The notes: generated by a model not told the origin, from the letters alone. A DNA stretch of 64,000 nt from CAMFLJ01 sp963702555 (GCA_963702555.1 CAVPCW010000008.1:124001-188000), one strand, 5' to 3'; positions 45,338 through 54,744 are shown, counted from the stretch's first letter. Translations and numbers: made by a program.

Positions 45338-46543
45338 TCAAACCGCAGCGTGGCGGCCGCGCGGGCCCTGGTGGCGGCGGTGCTCGACGGCGGCCACGAC
45401 GATGCCGACGACGACGATCAGGACGGCGACCGCGATGCCGACGACGATCCACGGCGTGTGGCCGGAGCCGGAGGTCACCGCACCGGTGGGGGCGGCCCCG
45501 CCGGTGGTGACGTAGCGGGCGAGGAAGTCGACCGACGCCGGCCACACCTGTGGGCCGAGCTGGGCGGCGTGGAGGTCGCCGTCGATGACGTCGAACTGGT
45601 TCGGGACGCCCGCCTTTGCGAGCTCGTCGACGTACTGCTGCACCTGGTTCAGCGGCACCAGCTCCTCGGTGGAGTTGGCGATGTAGCTGGGGGAGGTCGC
45701 GGCCGACACGTTGTCGACCGGCGAGGCCTCCTCGTACCGGTCGGGGCAGGCCGACGGGTCGCAGCCGATGTACTCGACGATGGCGGGCTGGGTCCACGTG
45801 AAGTCGCAGGCCGGGTCGTCGCCGCACCCGGGCGGGGGCTCGTTCGGCGCGGTGGCGACGAGGGCGGTCAGGTCGGTGGGGGGCGACCAGAGGGCGACCG
45901 CCTTGATCGGCACGGCCAGGCTCGGGTCGTAGCCGACGGGATCGCCGGTCACCGCGTCGGCGGTGCCGTACTCGGAGATGAGGGCGGTGAGGTTGGCGCC
46001 GGCGGAGTCGCCGAGCAGCACGACCTGGTTCGGGTCGATGCCGTAGGTCTGGGCCTGGGATCCGACGATGTAGCGGATGGCGGCCTGCACGTCGTGGAGC
46101 TCGTCGGCCCACGCCGAGGGGTCGTCGCCGTCGAGGCGGTAGTTGACGGTGAAGGCGGCCCACCCGTTGTTGGTGGCGGCGTCCATGGCGTACGGGGCCA
46201 GCTCGGTCTGGTCGCCGCCCTGCCAGCCGCCGCCGTGGACCAGGATCAGCGCCGGTCGGGGGGTCGTGCCCACCGTGGGGATGAAGGCGGTGTACTTCGG
46301 GCCACCCGGGTAGTAGGTGAGGTCGCTGGTGACCCGCACCTCCTCGTCCGACGACGGGGTCGACGAATCGAGGGTGGGCGAGGTCGACCCGGCGTCGTCG
46401 GGGAAGGTGGTGGTCGTCGAGCTCACCGTGGTGGTGGTCGGGTCGGCGGCCGAGGCGACGCCCGCGCCGAGGGTGAGGCCGAGGAGACCGATCGCGGCGG
46501 CAGCGGCGAACGGGCGGATGAGGTGGCGTCGGGGCGCGGGCAC
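45338..46543 (-). CDS. Secreted alpha/beta-hydrolase (esterase/lipase) with C-terminal membrane anchor
   Basis: 401 residues. GTG 46543 gives a textbook signal peptide (AAAAAIGLLGLTLGAGVASA). A Thr/Ser/Pro-rich linker leads to the hydrolase: oxyanion HGGGW, nucleophile Ser in LLGDSAGAN, and His in GDLHAAQLG. A membrane helix (WIVVGIAVAVLIVVVGIVVAAV) and basic tail at the C-terminus retain it at the cell surface. Three cysteine-rich segments (CGDDPACDF, CDPSACPD) suggest disulfides. Related enzymes of the HSL/BD-FAE group cleave short esters. A longer frame begins at 46660 but has no signal. Confidence 0.75.
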   Translation of the reverse strand: MPAPRRHLIRPFAAAAAIGLLGLTLGAGVASAADPTTTTVSSTTTTFPDDAGSTSPTLDSSTPSSDEEVRVTSDLTYYPGGPKYTAFIPTVGTTPRPALILVHGGGWQGGDQTELAPYAMDAATNNGWAAFTVNYRLDGDDPSAWADELHDVQAAIRYIVGSQAQTYGIDPNQVVLLGDSAGANLTALISEYGTADAVTGDPVGYDPSLAVPIKAVALWSPPTDLTALVATAPNEPPPGCGDDPACDFTWTQPAIVEYIGCDPSACPDRYEEASPVDNVSAATSPSYIANSTEELVPLNQVQQYVDELAKAGVPNQFDVIDGDLHAAQLGPQVWPASVDFLARYVTTGGAAPTGAVTSGSGHTPWIVVGIAVAVLIVVVGIVVAAVEHRRHQGPRGRHAAV

Positions 46544-46654
46544 GACGAGAAACGCTAGGAGACCACCCGTGCTGGGGGTGGGACGCCTCCGCCCGGGCCG
46601 GTCATCCGCCTCCACCTGGCGCCAGGGAGCCGCGTTCTCCCTGGTCAGAAGGTC

Positions 46655-46676
46655 TGTCACACCCCCTCCGTAGGGT
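46655..46676 (+). promoter_or_regulatory. PafBC/RecA-NDp-like DNA-damage promoter of sbcDC
   Basis: TGTCACAC, 8 nt (CCCCTCCG), TAGGGT, ending 41 nt before the sbcD start. It closely resembles the box before the RHH gene (35374) and the known actinobacterial damage motif TGTCRGTG-N8-TAnnnT. Confidence 0.55.
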
Positions 46677-46717
46677 CACAGGTGTGCCCGGGCGGGCACC
46701 CTACGATCGGACGGGCG

Positions 46718-48079
46718 ATGAGGATCCTCCACACGAGCGACTGGCACCTCGGGCGAAGCTTCGGCCCCGTGTCGCTCCACGCCGACCAGGCGGCGTTCCT
46801 CGACTGGTTGGTCGAGGTCGTGGTGGCCGAGCGCGTCGACCTCGTCGTGGTGGCGGGCGACCTCTACGACCGGGCCATCCCGCCCACCGAGTCGGTGGCC
46901 CTGCTGCGCGACACCCTCGACCGCCTGGTGGGCCACCGGGTGCGGGTCGTGGCCATCGCCGGCAACCACGACGGGCCCGAGCGCCTGGCCGCCTACGACG
47001 GGCTCACCGACCTGGCCGGCGTGATCGTCCGCGGCGGGTTCGGCCGGGCCGGGGCGGTCACCACCCTCGAGCTGGCCGACGGCCCGCTCGACGTCGTGGC
47101 CGTGCCCTACCTCGACCCGGTCCTCACCCCGCCCGACTGGGCCGCCGACGCCGAGGCCGAGGCCGGCTCGGGTGCCGCCCTCCCCGCGGCTCCTGCGGCG
47201 GCCCTGCCCACCACCTCGACGCCCGATCCCGGCGGCGCCCCCGCCGAGCCGCTCTCGCTGTTCGACCTCCTCGACGCCGAGCTCGAGGCCCCGGTCGCGG
47301 CCGCCGCCGGGGTCGGCGCCGCCCTCGACCCGGCCGCGGCGTCGCCGATGTCCACCCGCCGCACCCACCACGGCGTGCTCGACCAGGCCCTCCGCCGGGC
47401 CCGGGCCCAGCGCCGCGCCCCGCGCAGCCTGGTGGTGGCCCACGCCTTCGTGTCGGGGGCCGAGACGTCGGAGTCCGAGCGGCTCCTCACCGTCGGCGGC
47501 ACCGCCGAGGTCGGCATCGAGCTGTTCGACGGCTTCGACTACGTCGCTCTCGGTCACCTCCACCGCCCCCAGCGGGTGCGGGCCGGCCTCGACACGGTGC
47601 GCTACTCCGGCACGCCGCTGCCCTACTCGTTCTCCGAGACCCACCCCAAGCAGGTCGTGCTGATCGACATGGCCCCCGACGGCGCCTGCGAGGTCCGCAC
47701 CCTCGAGGTGCCCCTCGGCCGGGCGGTGGCCACCGTCGTCGGCCCCATCGACGAGCTGCTCGCCGATCCGGCCCATGCGGCGGCCGAGGCGTGCTTCGTG
47801 CGGGCCGTGCTCACCGACCCCGGCTACGTGGTCGACGCCAAGAGCCGCCTCCAGGCCCGGTTCCCGTTCGTGGTCGAGGTCGTCCCGCGGCCCGCGGCCA
47901 TCGCCACCACCGGCGACCTGTCCGGCCCCGCAGGCGGCGAGGGCCGTCGTCGCCTCGACCCGCTCGACGCCGCCCTCGGGTTCTGGCTCGACGTCACCGG
48001 CGAAGCCCCCGAGGACGTCGAGCGCTCGCTGCTCGAGTCCGTCCTGTCCCACGTCACCAGCGCCGAGGCCCGCGCCTGA
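46718..48079 (+). CDS. sbcD: DNA repair nuclease subunit SbcD
   Basis: 453 residues. The phosphoesterase motifs are complete: SDWHLG, GDLYDR, GNHDGPER, VVAHAF and LGHLHRPQ, the Mn-binding residues of Mre11-type nucleases. Between motifs there is a low-complexity Ala/Pro-rich insert (about 150-200). SbcD with SbcC opens hairpins and processes DNA ends. ATG 46718; stop overlaps sbcC (ATGA). The C-terminal capping domain ends LLESVLSHVTSAEARA. Confidence 0.88.
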   Translation: MRILHTSDWHLGRSFGPVSLHADQAAFLDWLVEVVVAERVDLVVVAGDLYDRAIPPTESVALLRDTLDRLVGHRVRVVAIAGNHDGPERLAAYDGLTDLAGVIVRGGFGRAGAVTTLELADGPLDVVAVPYLDPVLTPPDWAADAEAEAGSGAALPAAPAAALPTTSTPDPGGAPAEPLSLFDLLDAELEAPVAAAAGVGAALDPAAASPMSTRRTHHGVLDQALRRARAQRRAPRSLVVAHAFVSGAETSESERLLTVGGTAEVGIELFDGFDYVALGHLHRPQRVRAGLDTVRYSGTPLPYSFSETHPKQVVLIDMAPDGACEVRTLEVPLGRAVATVVGPIDELLADPAHAAAEACFVRAVLTDPGYVVDAKSRLQARFPFVVEVVPRPAAIATTGDLSGPAGGEGRRRLDPLDAALGFWLDVTGEAPEDVERSLLESVLSHVTSAEARA

Positions 48080-51042
48080 TGCGCCCGCAACGGCTCCGCC
48101 TCGCCGGCTTCGGCGCCTACCCGGGCGCCGAGGAGGTCGACTTCGACGAGCTCGCCCGGCTCGGGCTCTTCGTCGTCACCGGCCCCACGGGCGCGGGCAA
48201 GACCACGCTGTTCGACGCCATGGCGTTCGCCCTCTACGGCGAGCTCCCCGGTGGCCGCCCTCTCGGCGAGGTCCGCTCCCACCACGCCGCCCCCGCCGAC
48301 CGCTGCGCCGTCGAGCTCACGTTCGCCATCGAGGGCGTGAGCTACCGGGTGCGGCGCACCCCCGAGCAGGAGCGGCCCAAGCGCCGCGGCACCGGCACGA
48401 CCGTCGAGGCCGCCACCGCCGAGCTGCACCGCCTCGACCCCGACGGCACCGAGGTGCCGGTCGCCTCCGGCACCCGCCCGGTCACCGAGGCGTGCGTCGG
48501 CCTCGTGGGGCTCGATGCCGGCCAGTTCGAGCGGGTCGTGCTGCTGCCCCAGGGCAAGTTCCAGGCGTTTCTCCTGGCCGGCACCAAGGAGCGCCGGCCG
48601 CTGCTGCAGAAGCTGTTCGGCACCGCCCTCTACCGCGACGCGGTCGAGGAGCTGAAGCGCCGGGCCGCCGAGCTGCGCCGTCGGGTCGAGGCCGTCGACA
48701 TCGAGATCGACCACCACCGCCTCAACGCCAAGGAGCACCTGCGGGCCGTCGCCGCGGGTCTGGCCGACGACGAACTCGACGGCGTCGAGCCCGACGACGA
48801 CCTCGAGCTGCTCGAGGCGTTCTGGCAGAAGCTCGCCCCCGGCGTCGCCGAGGCCGAGCGCCGGTCGGTCGAGCTCACCGAGCAGGCCACCACCGCCTCC
48901 CGTGTCGCCGACACCGCCGCCGCCCTCGCCGGCCGGTGGGACCAGCGGGCCTCGCTCCTCGAGCGGGCCGAGGTCCTCACCGCCGCCCAGGGCGAGGTCG
49001 CCCGCTGGCGCGAGCTGGCGGCTGCCGCTCGCCGGGCCGCTCCGGTCGTCGCCCAGGCCGCGGTCCTCGACCACGCCCGCGCCGGCCTGGCCGAGGCCGA
49101 GCGCACCGCGGCCGGCGCCGTGGGAGCCCTGCGCGAGCACCTGGCCGCCGTCGACCTCGCCCCCGCCGACCCCGACACCGAGGTCGACCCCGACGCCGCC
49201 GACCGCGCCCTCGGGGTGGCCACCGACGCCCTCGAGCGCGCCGCTGCCCGGCTGGGCGAGCTCGCCGGTGCCCGTGCCGGCCTGGCCCGGGCCACGGCTG
49301 CCCTCACCGAGGTCGAGCAGCGCCAGGCCGCCCTCGTCGCCGACCAGGAGCGCACGGCTGAGCTGCGGGCGGAGCTCACCGCCCGCCAGGCTGCGCTCGG
49401 ACCGGTCGCCGCCGAGGCCGAGGCGCTCAAGGCCCGGGTCGTCGCCTCGGCCGACCTGCTGGCGCGGCGCCGCAAGCTCGACATCGTCCGGGCCGAGGTC
49501 GAGCGCCACCAGGCCGCCCACGCCACTGCCGAGAACCGTCTGGCCGAGGTCCTCGCCGCGTTCGTGGCCGGGGCCGCCCCCCGCCTGGCCGCCGCCCTGC
49601 GCGCCGGCGACGCCTGCCCGGTCTGCGGCAGCACCGAGCACCCCTCCCCGGCCGAGCCGAGCGACGACATCGAGATCGACGTGCTGGCCCTCGAGAAGGC
49701 CCAGCAGCGCACCGCCCGGGCCGCCTCCGACCTGGCCGCCGCCTCCGGGGCGGTCGCCGAGCAGCTCGAGGTCCTCGGTGCCGCGGCCGGGCACCCGGTC
49801 GCCGAGCTCGACGCCGCCCACCAGCAGCTCCTCGCCGCGGAGAAGGCGGCGGTCGACGCCACCGCCGAGCTGGCCGACGTCGGGCGGCGCCTGGCCAAGG
49901 GCGTCGAGCACCACGAGGCCCTCCAGGCCCGGGCTACCGCCCTGGCCGCCGACCACGCCACTGCGGTGGCCGCGGTCGCCGCGGCCGAGGCCAAGGTCGC
50001 CGAGCTGGCCGCCGAGGTCGGCGACACCGATCCCGAGCAGCTGGTCGAGCAGGGCCACCGCCTCGCCGCGGCCAGCCGGCGCCGTCGAGCACTGCCGGGC
50101 CGCCGCCACGGCCGTCACCACCGCCGTCGGTGCGCTCGACGCGGCCGACACCGCGTTGGCCGACACCCTGGCACCTCGGGCTTCGCCGACCTCGACGCCG
50201 CCCGCTCGGCCGCCCTCGCCGGTGCCGAGCTGCACCAGCTCGAGCAGCACGTCGCCGCCCACGAGGCCGCCGCCGCCGAGGTCCAGGGCGGGCTGGCCGC
50301 ACTGGCCGACGTCGACCTCCCCACCGAGCGCCCCGACACCGACGCCCTCGCCGCCGCGGCCGCCGAGCTCCGCGAGGCCGACGACCGGGCCCGAGCCCGG
50401 CTCGAGGGCCTGCTGGTCCGCGGCGCCCAGGCCCAGAAGGCCATCGCCGACGCCCGTCGGGTCGAGGACGCCAACACCGGCCTGCGCGACCTGCGCGAGC
50501 GCACCGAGCGGGTGGCCGCCGTCGCCGACGGCCAGGGCCCGGGCAAGATCGGCCTCGAGACGTGGGTGCTCGCCGGCGAGCTCGAGCGGGTCACCGAGGC
50601 CGCCAACGTGCACCTCGCCCGCATGACGAACGGCCGCTACCAGCTCCAGCGCACCGACGACGCCGGCCACAAGGCCAAGCAGGCCGGTCTCGACCTCGCC
50701 GTCTTCGACAGCCACACCGGCCGGGCCCGCCCGCCCGCCACCCTCTCCGGCGGCGAGCAGTTCCAGGCCTCGCTGGCCCTGGCCCTCGGCCTGGCCGACG
50801 TGGTCAGCCTCGGTGGGGTCGGCTCGGGCCGCCGCTTCGAGGCGCTCTTCGTCGACGAGGGCTTCGGCTCGCTCGACCCGGCCGCCCTCGACCAGGCCGT
50901 CGACGCGCTGCACCAGATCCACGCCTCGGGGCGCATGGTCGGCGTCATCACCCACGTCGAGGCCATGAAGCAGCAGCTCCCCACCGGCATCGAGGTCACC
51001 CCCCGCTCCGACGGCCGCGGCTCCACCCTCGTGCTCCCCTGA
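48079..51042 (+). CDS. sbcC: DNA repair ATPase SbcC, with a compensating double frameshift
   Basis: 987 residues. Walker A (GPTGAGKTTLFDAMAFALYG), a long Ala/Glu-rich coiled coil interrupted by the zinc hook CPVCG (about residue 514), and C-terminal ABC signature LSGGEQFQASLALALGL and Walker B LFVDEGFGSLD. Between about 50078 and 50165 the sequence RRRRALPGRRHGRHH replaces, in another frame, VEHCRAAATAVTTAVGALDAADTALADTLA-type coiled-coil text, and then the original frame resumes. Two opposite 1-nt indels are the likely cause; the protein remains otherwise whole. Confidence 0.85.
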   Translation: MRPQRLRLAGFGAYPGAEEVDFDELARLGLFVVTGPTGAGKTTLFDAMAFALYGELPGGRPLGEVRSHHAAPADRCAVELTFAIEGVSYRVRRTPEQERPKRRGTGTTVEAATAELHRLDPDGTEVPVASGTRPVTEACVGLVGLDAGQFERVVLLPQGKFQAFLLAGTKERRPLLQKLFGTALYRDAVEELKRRAAELRRRVEAVDIEIDHHRLNAKEHLRAVAAGLADDELDGVEPDDDLELLEAFWQKLAPGVAEAERRSVELTEQATTASRVADTAAALAGRWDQRASLLERAEVLTAAQGEVARWRELAAAARRAAPVVAQAAVLDHARAGLAEAERTAAGAVGALREHLAAVDLAPADPDTEVDPDAADRALGVATDALERAAARLGELAGARAGLARATAALTEVEQRQAALVADQERTAELRAELTARQAALGPVAAEAEALKARVVASADLLARRRKLDIVRAEVERHQAAHATAENRLAEVLAAFVAGAAPRLAAALRAGDACPVCGSTEHPSPAEPSDDIEIDVLALEKAQQRTARAASDLAAASGAVAEQLEVLGAAAGHPVAELDAAHQQLLAAEKAAVDATAELADVGRRLAKGVEHHEALQARATALAADHATAVAAVAAAEAKVAELAAEVGDTDPEQLVEQGHRLAAASRRRRALPGRRHGRHHRRRCARRGRHRVGRHPGTSGFADLDAARSAALAGAELHQLEQHVAAHEAAAAEVQGGLAALADVDLPTERPDTDALAAAAAELREADDRARARLEGLLVRGAQAQKAIADARRVEDANTGLRDLRERTERVAAVADGQGPGKIGLETWVLAGELERVTEAANVHLARMTNGRYQLQRTDDAGHKAKQAGLDLAVFDSHTGRARPPATLSGGEQFQASLALALGLADVVSLGGVGSGRRFEALFVDEGFGSLDPAALDQAVDALHQIHASGRMVGVITHVEAMKQQLPTGIEVTPRSDGRGSTLVLP

Positions 51043-51115
51043 GACCGCCCGGCGGGTGCTGGCTAGCGTGGCCCCCGTCGGCCGTGCCGAAGCGGCCGAG
51101 CCACCGGGGGGATCG

Positions 51116-52018
51116 ATGACCGACACCGAGTCCGAGCGCACCTACCTCCCGCGGGTCGCCCGCGACACCGACCACGCGGTCGTCGGCGACCTGCTGGCCG
51201 AGCACGGTGCGGTGATCGTCGAAGGGCTGCTGGCGCCCGAGGTCGTGGCCGCGGTCAACGCCGAGGTCGACGCGGCCGTGGCCGCCGCCGACACCGACCT
51301 GACCATCTACAACGCCGCCGTCGACGACTTCCACGGCGAGGCCACCAAGCACGTCAGCGGCCTGGCCGCCAAGTCGCGCACCTTCGCCACCGAGGTCATG
51401 GTCCACCCGCTCTACCGCTCGCTCTGCGACCGCTACCTGACCTGGGGCGTCCTCGAGAAGCTCGGCCTCGGCCCCACCGAGTGGATGCTCAACCTCGGCC
51501 ACATGATCGTGCGGGGCCCGGGCGGCGAGGCCCAGATGCTGCACCGCGACGAGGACGTCTGGATGGACGTGCCCTACCCCCGCGGTGGCCAGCTGCAGCT
51601 GGCGTCGATGCTCGCGTTCGTCGACTTCACCCGGGAGAACGGTGCCACGCGGCTCATCCCCCGCAGCCACCTGTGGCCGGGCGCGGCGCTGCCGATCACC
51701 GAGCGGGGCGAGCGCCTCGACGAGGACGACGTCGTCTACGCCGAGATGCCGGCCGGCTCCGCCCTCGTCTACTTCGGCACCACCATCCACGGCGGCGGCG
51801 CCAACACCACGCCCGACGTCTGGCGCCGCGGCGTGCACCTCAGCTTCACCCTCTCGTGGCTGCGCACCGAGGAGAACAACTACCTGGCGGTGCCGCCCGA
51901 TGTCGCCCGCACCCTGCCCGTCGAGTGCCAGAAGGTGCTCGGCTACGGCAGCGCCGGGCTGGTCGGCGCGGTCGACCTCCAGAACCCCATCGACCTCCTC
52001 GCCGAGGGCCGGCTGTAG
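51116..52018 (+). CDS. Phytanoyl-CoA dioxygenase (PhyH)-family oxygenase
   Basis: 300 residues of the 2-oxoglutarate/Fe(II) oxygenase fold. The iron site is His and Asp in LHRDEDVW and a distal His in FGTTIHGGGANTT, followed by RRG-HLSF with an Arg for 2-oxoglutarate. The N-terminus AEHGAVIVEGLLAPEVV is typical for PhyH. The substrate is unknown; the family hydroxylates lipids, alkaloids and natural products. ATG 51116 preceded by GGGGGGATCG. It is 74 bp after sbcC and probably separate. Confidence 0.8.
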   Translation: MTDTESERTYLPRVARDTDHAVVGDLLAEHGAVIVEGLLAPEVVAAVNAEVDAAVAAADTDLTIYNAAVDDFHGEATKHVSGLAAKSRTFATEVMVHPLYRSLCDRYLTWGVLEKLGLGPTEWMLNLGHMIVRGPGGEAQMLHRDEDVWMDVPYPRGGQLQLASMLAFVDFTRENGATRLIPRSHLWPGAALPITERGERLDEDDVVYAEMPAGSALVYFGTTIHGGGANTTPDVWRRGVHLSFTLSWLRTEENNYLAVPPDVARTLPVECQKVLGYGSAGLVGAVDLQNPIDLLAEGRL

Positions 52019-52049
52019 GCCCGACCCGCCGGTGGGGGAGGATGGTGGT

Positions 52050-52265
52050 GTGGACGACGTCGCCATCAGCACCGACACCATCCGGCTGGGCCAGCTGCTG
52101 AAGCTGGCCGGGTTGGTCGACAGCGGCTCGGACGCCAAGTTCCTGCTGGCCGGCGGTGAGGTCTCGGTCAACGGCGAGACCGAGACCCGCCGTGGTCGCC
52201 AGGTGCGCGCCGGTGACGTCGTGGCCCTCGGCGACGCGTCGGTCCGGGTGGTCGACGCTCCCTAG
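52050..52265 (+). CDS. S4-domain RNA-binding protein (YbcJ-like)
   Basis: 71 residues. The S4 pattern IRLGQLLKLAGLVDSGSDAKFLLAGGEVSVNGETETRRGRQVRAGDVV is complete. Such proteins bind structured RNA, often as ribosome or quality-control factors. GTG 52050 is set by the GGGGGAGG site 7 nt upstream. It lies between the PhyH and AI-2E-type genes, each separated by about 30-65 bp. Confidence 0.88.
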   Translation: MDDVAISTDTIRLGQLLKLAGLVDSGSDAKFLLAGGEVSVNGETETRRGRQVRAGDVVALGDASVRVVDAP

Positions 52266-52318
52266 CGGGGGCCTGCGCCCGGGCGCGCAGCGTCCCCGCC
52301 GCGGCGACAGGCCGGCAC

Positions 52319-52324
52319 TACCGT
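52319..52324 (+). promoter_or_regulatory. -10 box of a leaderless promoter for the first AI-2E-type transporter gene
   Basis: TACCGT ends 7 nt before the GTG at 52332. Confidence 0.5.
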
Positions 52325-52331
52325 CGCCGAC

Positions 52332-53468
52332 GTGGCCCCCCCGGTCCCCGCGACCCGTCTCGTCCTGACGCCCGGCTCCATCGCCCGGGCCGTCGTGCTG
52401 GTGGCGGGGTGGCTGGTGGTGCTGGCGATCGTGGCGCGGGCGCGTGGCTCGCTCGTGCTGTTCGGCCTCGGTGTCGTGGGCGCTGCGCTCACCCTGCCGC
52501 TCGTGGGCTATCTGACCCGGTGGATCCCCCGATGGGTGGCCGTGCTGCTGGTGTCGCTGGTGGCGGCCGGGGCGGTGGGGCTGATCGGCTACCGGGCCGT
52601 CGACGAGGTCGACCGTCAGACCGACCGGGTCGCCGACGCCATCGACGAGAGCGTGGCCCGGATCGAGGCGACCCCCCGCTACACCGACCTGGCCGACCGG
52701 CTCGACCTCAAGAAGCGGGCGTCGGACCTGACCACGACCCTGCGCGAGGACGTGTCGCTCGACGCGTCGCGACTGTCGGAGCTGGCGCCCACGCTGGCGT
52801 CGGGCGCCAGCGAGATCTTCGTGATCTGGCTGTTCGCGGTGATGATGCTGGCCGCCGGCCCACCCTTCGTGGCCGCGTTCGTGCGCCTGTTCCCGTCGCC
52901 GGTCACCCAGGCCCGGGTGCGGATGGTCATCGTCGTCGCCCATCGCCGCATGACCAGGTACGTGGGGCTGATGCTGTTGCGGGCGGTCGGGCTGTTCGGC
53001 CTCACCTTCACCTGCGCGGCCCTGCTCGGGCTGCGGGTGCCGACCGTTCTCGGCCTGACGGTGGCGTTCCTCAGCCTGTTCCCGTGCTTCGGGCTCTTCG
53101 TCGGCGGGGTCGTGTTCGCCCTGGCCGGAGCCCTGAAGTGGCCCGACCTGGTCGGTCCCATCATCTTGCTGGCGATCGTGATCCAGGCCCTCGACGTGAT
53201 CTACGTGCAGCAGCGCATCGAGCGGCACGCGGTGGCGGTGCGGTCGCTGCTGCTGATCGTGGCGTCGCTCATCGGCTGGGAGGTGGAGGGCCTCCGCGGC
53301 GTGGTGATCGCCACGGTCGTCACCATCTTCGTGGTGACGGTGGCCGATGTCGGGATGGCCATGCGTGACGGCCGGATGCCCGATCCCGGCCTAGACGTCC
53401 TGCCCCTCGCCGTGGTCCCCGTCGTGATGGCGGACGCGGAGGCGGAGTCGTTCCCACCGTTGCCGTAG
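52332..53468 (+). CDS. AI-2E family membrane transporter (first copy)
   Basis: 378 residues with about eight membrane segments. The AI-2E pattern is seen in the long central amphipathic loop (DRVADAIDESVARIEATPRYTDLADRL) and the late TM pair (FLSLFPCFGLFVGGVVFALAGAL, LLAIVIQALDVIYVQQRIE). These proteins export signals or ions of uncertain identity. GTG 52332 follows a -10 box. Its last 78 bp overlap the convergent second copy. Confidence 0.78.
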   Translation: MAPPVPATRLVLTPGSIARAVVLVAGWLVVLAIVARARGSLVLFGLGVVGAALTLPLVGYLTRWIPRWVAVLLVSLVAAGAVGLIGYRAVDEVDRQTDRVADAIDESVARIEATPRYTDLADRLDLKKRASDLTTTLREDVSLDASRLSELAPTLASGASEIFVIWLFAVMMLAAGPPFVAAFVRLFPSPVTQARVRMVIVVAHRRMTRYVGLMLLRAVGLFGLTFTCAALLGLRVPTVLGLTVAFLSLFPCFGLFVGGVVFALAGALKWPDLVGPIILLAIVIQALDVIYVQQRIERHAVAVRSLLLIVASLIGWEVEGLRGVVIATVVTIFVVTVADVGMAMRDGRMPDPGLDVLPLAVVPVVMADAEAESFPPLP

Positions 53469-54572
53469 GGGGACGTGCTCGGCGGGCGGCTCGGCCACGA
53501 CCTCGCCCCGCATCGAGAGCGTCACGGCCTTGATCGCACCGATGATGGGGATGGCCAGCAGCGAGCCGGCCACCCCGGCCACGGCGAAGCCGCCGATGGC
53601 ACCGAGCATGGTGACCGGTGCCGAGACGTCGATGGCCCGACCGACGAAGACGGGCAGCAGGACGTTGTTGTCGAAGGTCATGTAGAGGCCGAAGGCGACG
53701 CCCATGGTGATGGCGACGCCGATGCCCTGGGTCAGTGACACCGCGACGATGACGATGAACCCGAGGAACCCGCCGATCTGGGGCACGAGCGAGGTCACCG
53801 CGGCCCACACCGCGAGGAACGGGGTGAGGGGCACGCCGAGCGCGGTGCCCCAGATGGCCACCCACACGCCGTGCAGGAACGACAGGAACAGGTTGCCGAC
53901 GAAGTAGCGGGCGACGACGTCGTAGGCGACCCGGCCGAGCTGGTCGGCGCGGGGCCGGTTCTCGGAGGGGATGAGGCCGCGGACCCGCTCGACCAGCAGG
54001 GGGCCGTCGAGGACGAGGCCGACCATCACGGTGAGGGCGAGGAAGGCCTTCACCACACCGGTGCTGATCGACTCGGCCGCGTCGGCCAGGTCCGAGTCGG
54101 GGCCGGCGACCTGTTCGGGGAGGTTGCCGATCCAGTCCTGGATCCTGGCCGGCACGTCGTTCTCGGCGAGCGTCGGTCCGATGAGCGGGAGGTCGACCAG
54201 GGAGTCGACCACCTTCGGGATCTGGTCGGGGAGCTCGGTGGTCTGCTTGGCGAGCTGGGGGCCGACGACCGACAGGAACGCCACGATGGCGATGCTCAAC
54301 ACGAGCAGCACGAGGGCGGCGGCCCAGCCGCGGGTGAGCGTGAACACCCGCCGGACCGTGGCCACCAGCGGGTCGAGGGCCAGCCCGGCGAAGGCGCCGA
54401 TGGCGAGCAGGGTGAGGGCGGTGGGTGCCGACCGGGCGAGCCAGATCAGCACCAGCAGGACGGTGATGGCCCCGAGGATGGTGAGCACCGTGACGGTGCT
54501 GAGCTCGACGAGCAGCCGCGGGGGTCGGGCGGTGGGCTGGTCCGGCACGGATGGCTCGGCACCGTCGGGCAT
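53391..54572 (-). CDS. AI-2E family membrane transporter (second copy)
   Basis: 393 residues with about eight membrane segments. The family motifs are PQIGGFLGFIVIVAVSLTQG and YMTFDNNVLLPVFVGRAIDVSAPVTMLGAIGG; the loop ELPDQIPKVVDSLVDLPLIG is the amphipathic region. It ends with a charged, His/Asp-rich tail (RVRHHDGDHGEGQDV) encoded in the 78-bp antisense overlap with the first copy. ATG 54572. The two are distant in sequence rather than recent duplicates. Confidence 0.8.
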   Translation of the reverse strand: MPDGAEPSVPDQPTARPPRLLVELSTVTVLTILGAITVLLVLIWLARSAPTALTLLAIGAFAGLALDPLVATVRRVFTLTRGWAAALVLLVLSIAIVAFLSVVGPQLAKQTTELPDQIPKVVDSLVDLPLIGPTLAENDVPARIQDWIGNLPEQVAGPDSDLADAAESISTGVVKAFLALTVMVGLVLDGPLLVERVRGLIPSENRPRADQLGRVAYDVVARYFVGNLFLSFLHGVWVAIWGTALGVPLTPFLAVWAAVTSLVPQIGGFLGFIVIVAVSLTQGIGVAITMGVAFGLYMTFDNNVLLPVFVGRAIDVSAPVTMLGAIGGFAVAGVAGSLLAIPIIGAIKAVTLSMRGEVVAEPPAEHVPLRQRWERLRLRVRHHDGDHGEGQDV

Positions 54573-54637
54573 GGCCGGAGTCTCGCGCCGCCACCCCCGG
54601 CCGTCGCGGCAATCGAGGGTTGTCGTTCGAGCGGTTC

Positions 54638-54647
54638 CGATATATCG
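54638..54647. promoter_or_regulatory. Palindromic candidate operator of the PadR gene
   Basis: CGATATATCG, a perfect 10-bp palindrome in very GC-rich surroundings, 98 bp upstream of the PadR-like gene. PadR-type repressors commonly bind AT-rich ATAT-centred palindromes in their own promoters. It may overlap the promoter's -10 region (TATATC). Confidence 0.5.
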
Positions 54648-54744
54648 TGATAGTCGTCAACCGAACGGAAGGGGTCGGAGCGCCCGCCGCGGACCAGCGG
54701 CCATCGGCAGCCCCCACCCCGACGAGAAACGAATGGAGAGTCCG

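Noticed and set aside
47824..51141. A 1105-codon open frame antisense to sbcC
   Set aside because: Gly/Leu/Val-rich shadow with no motifs.
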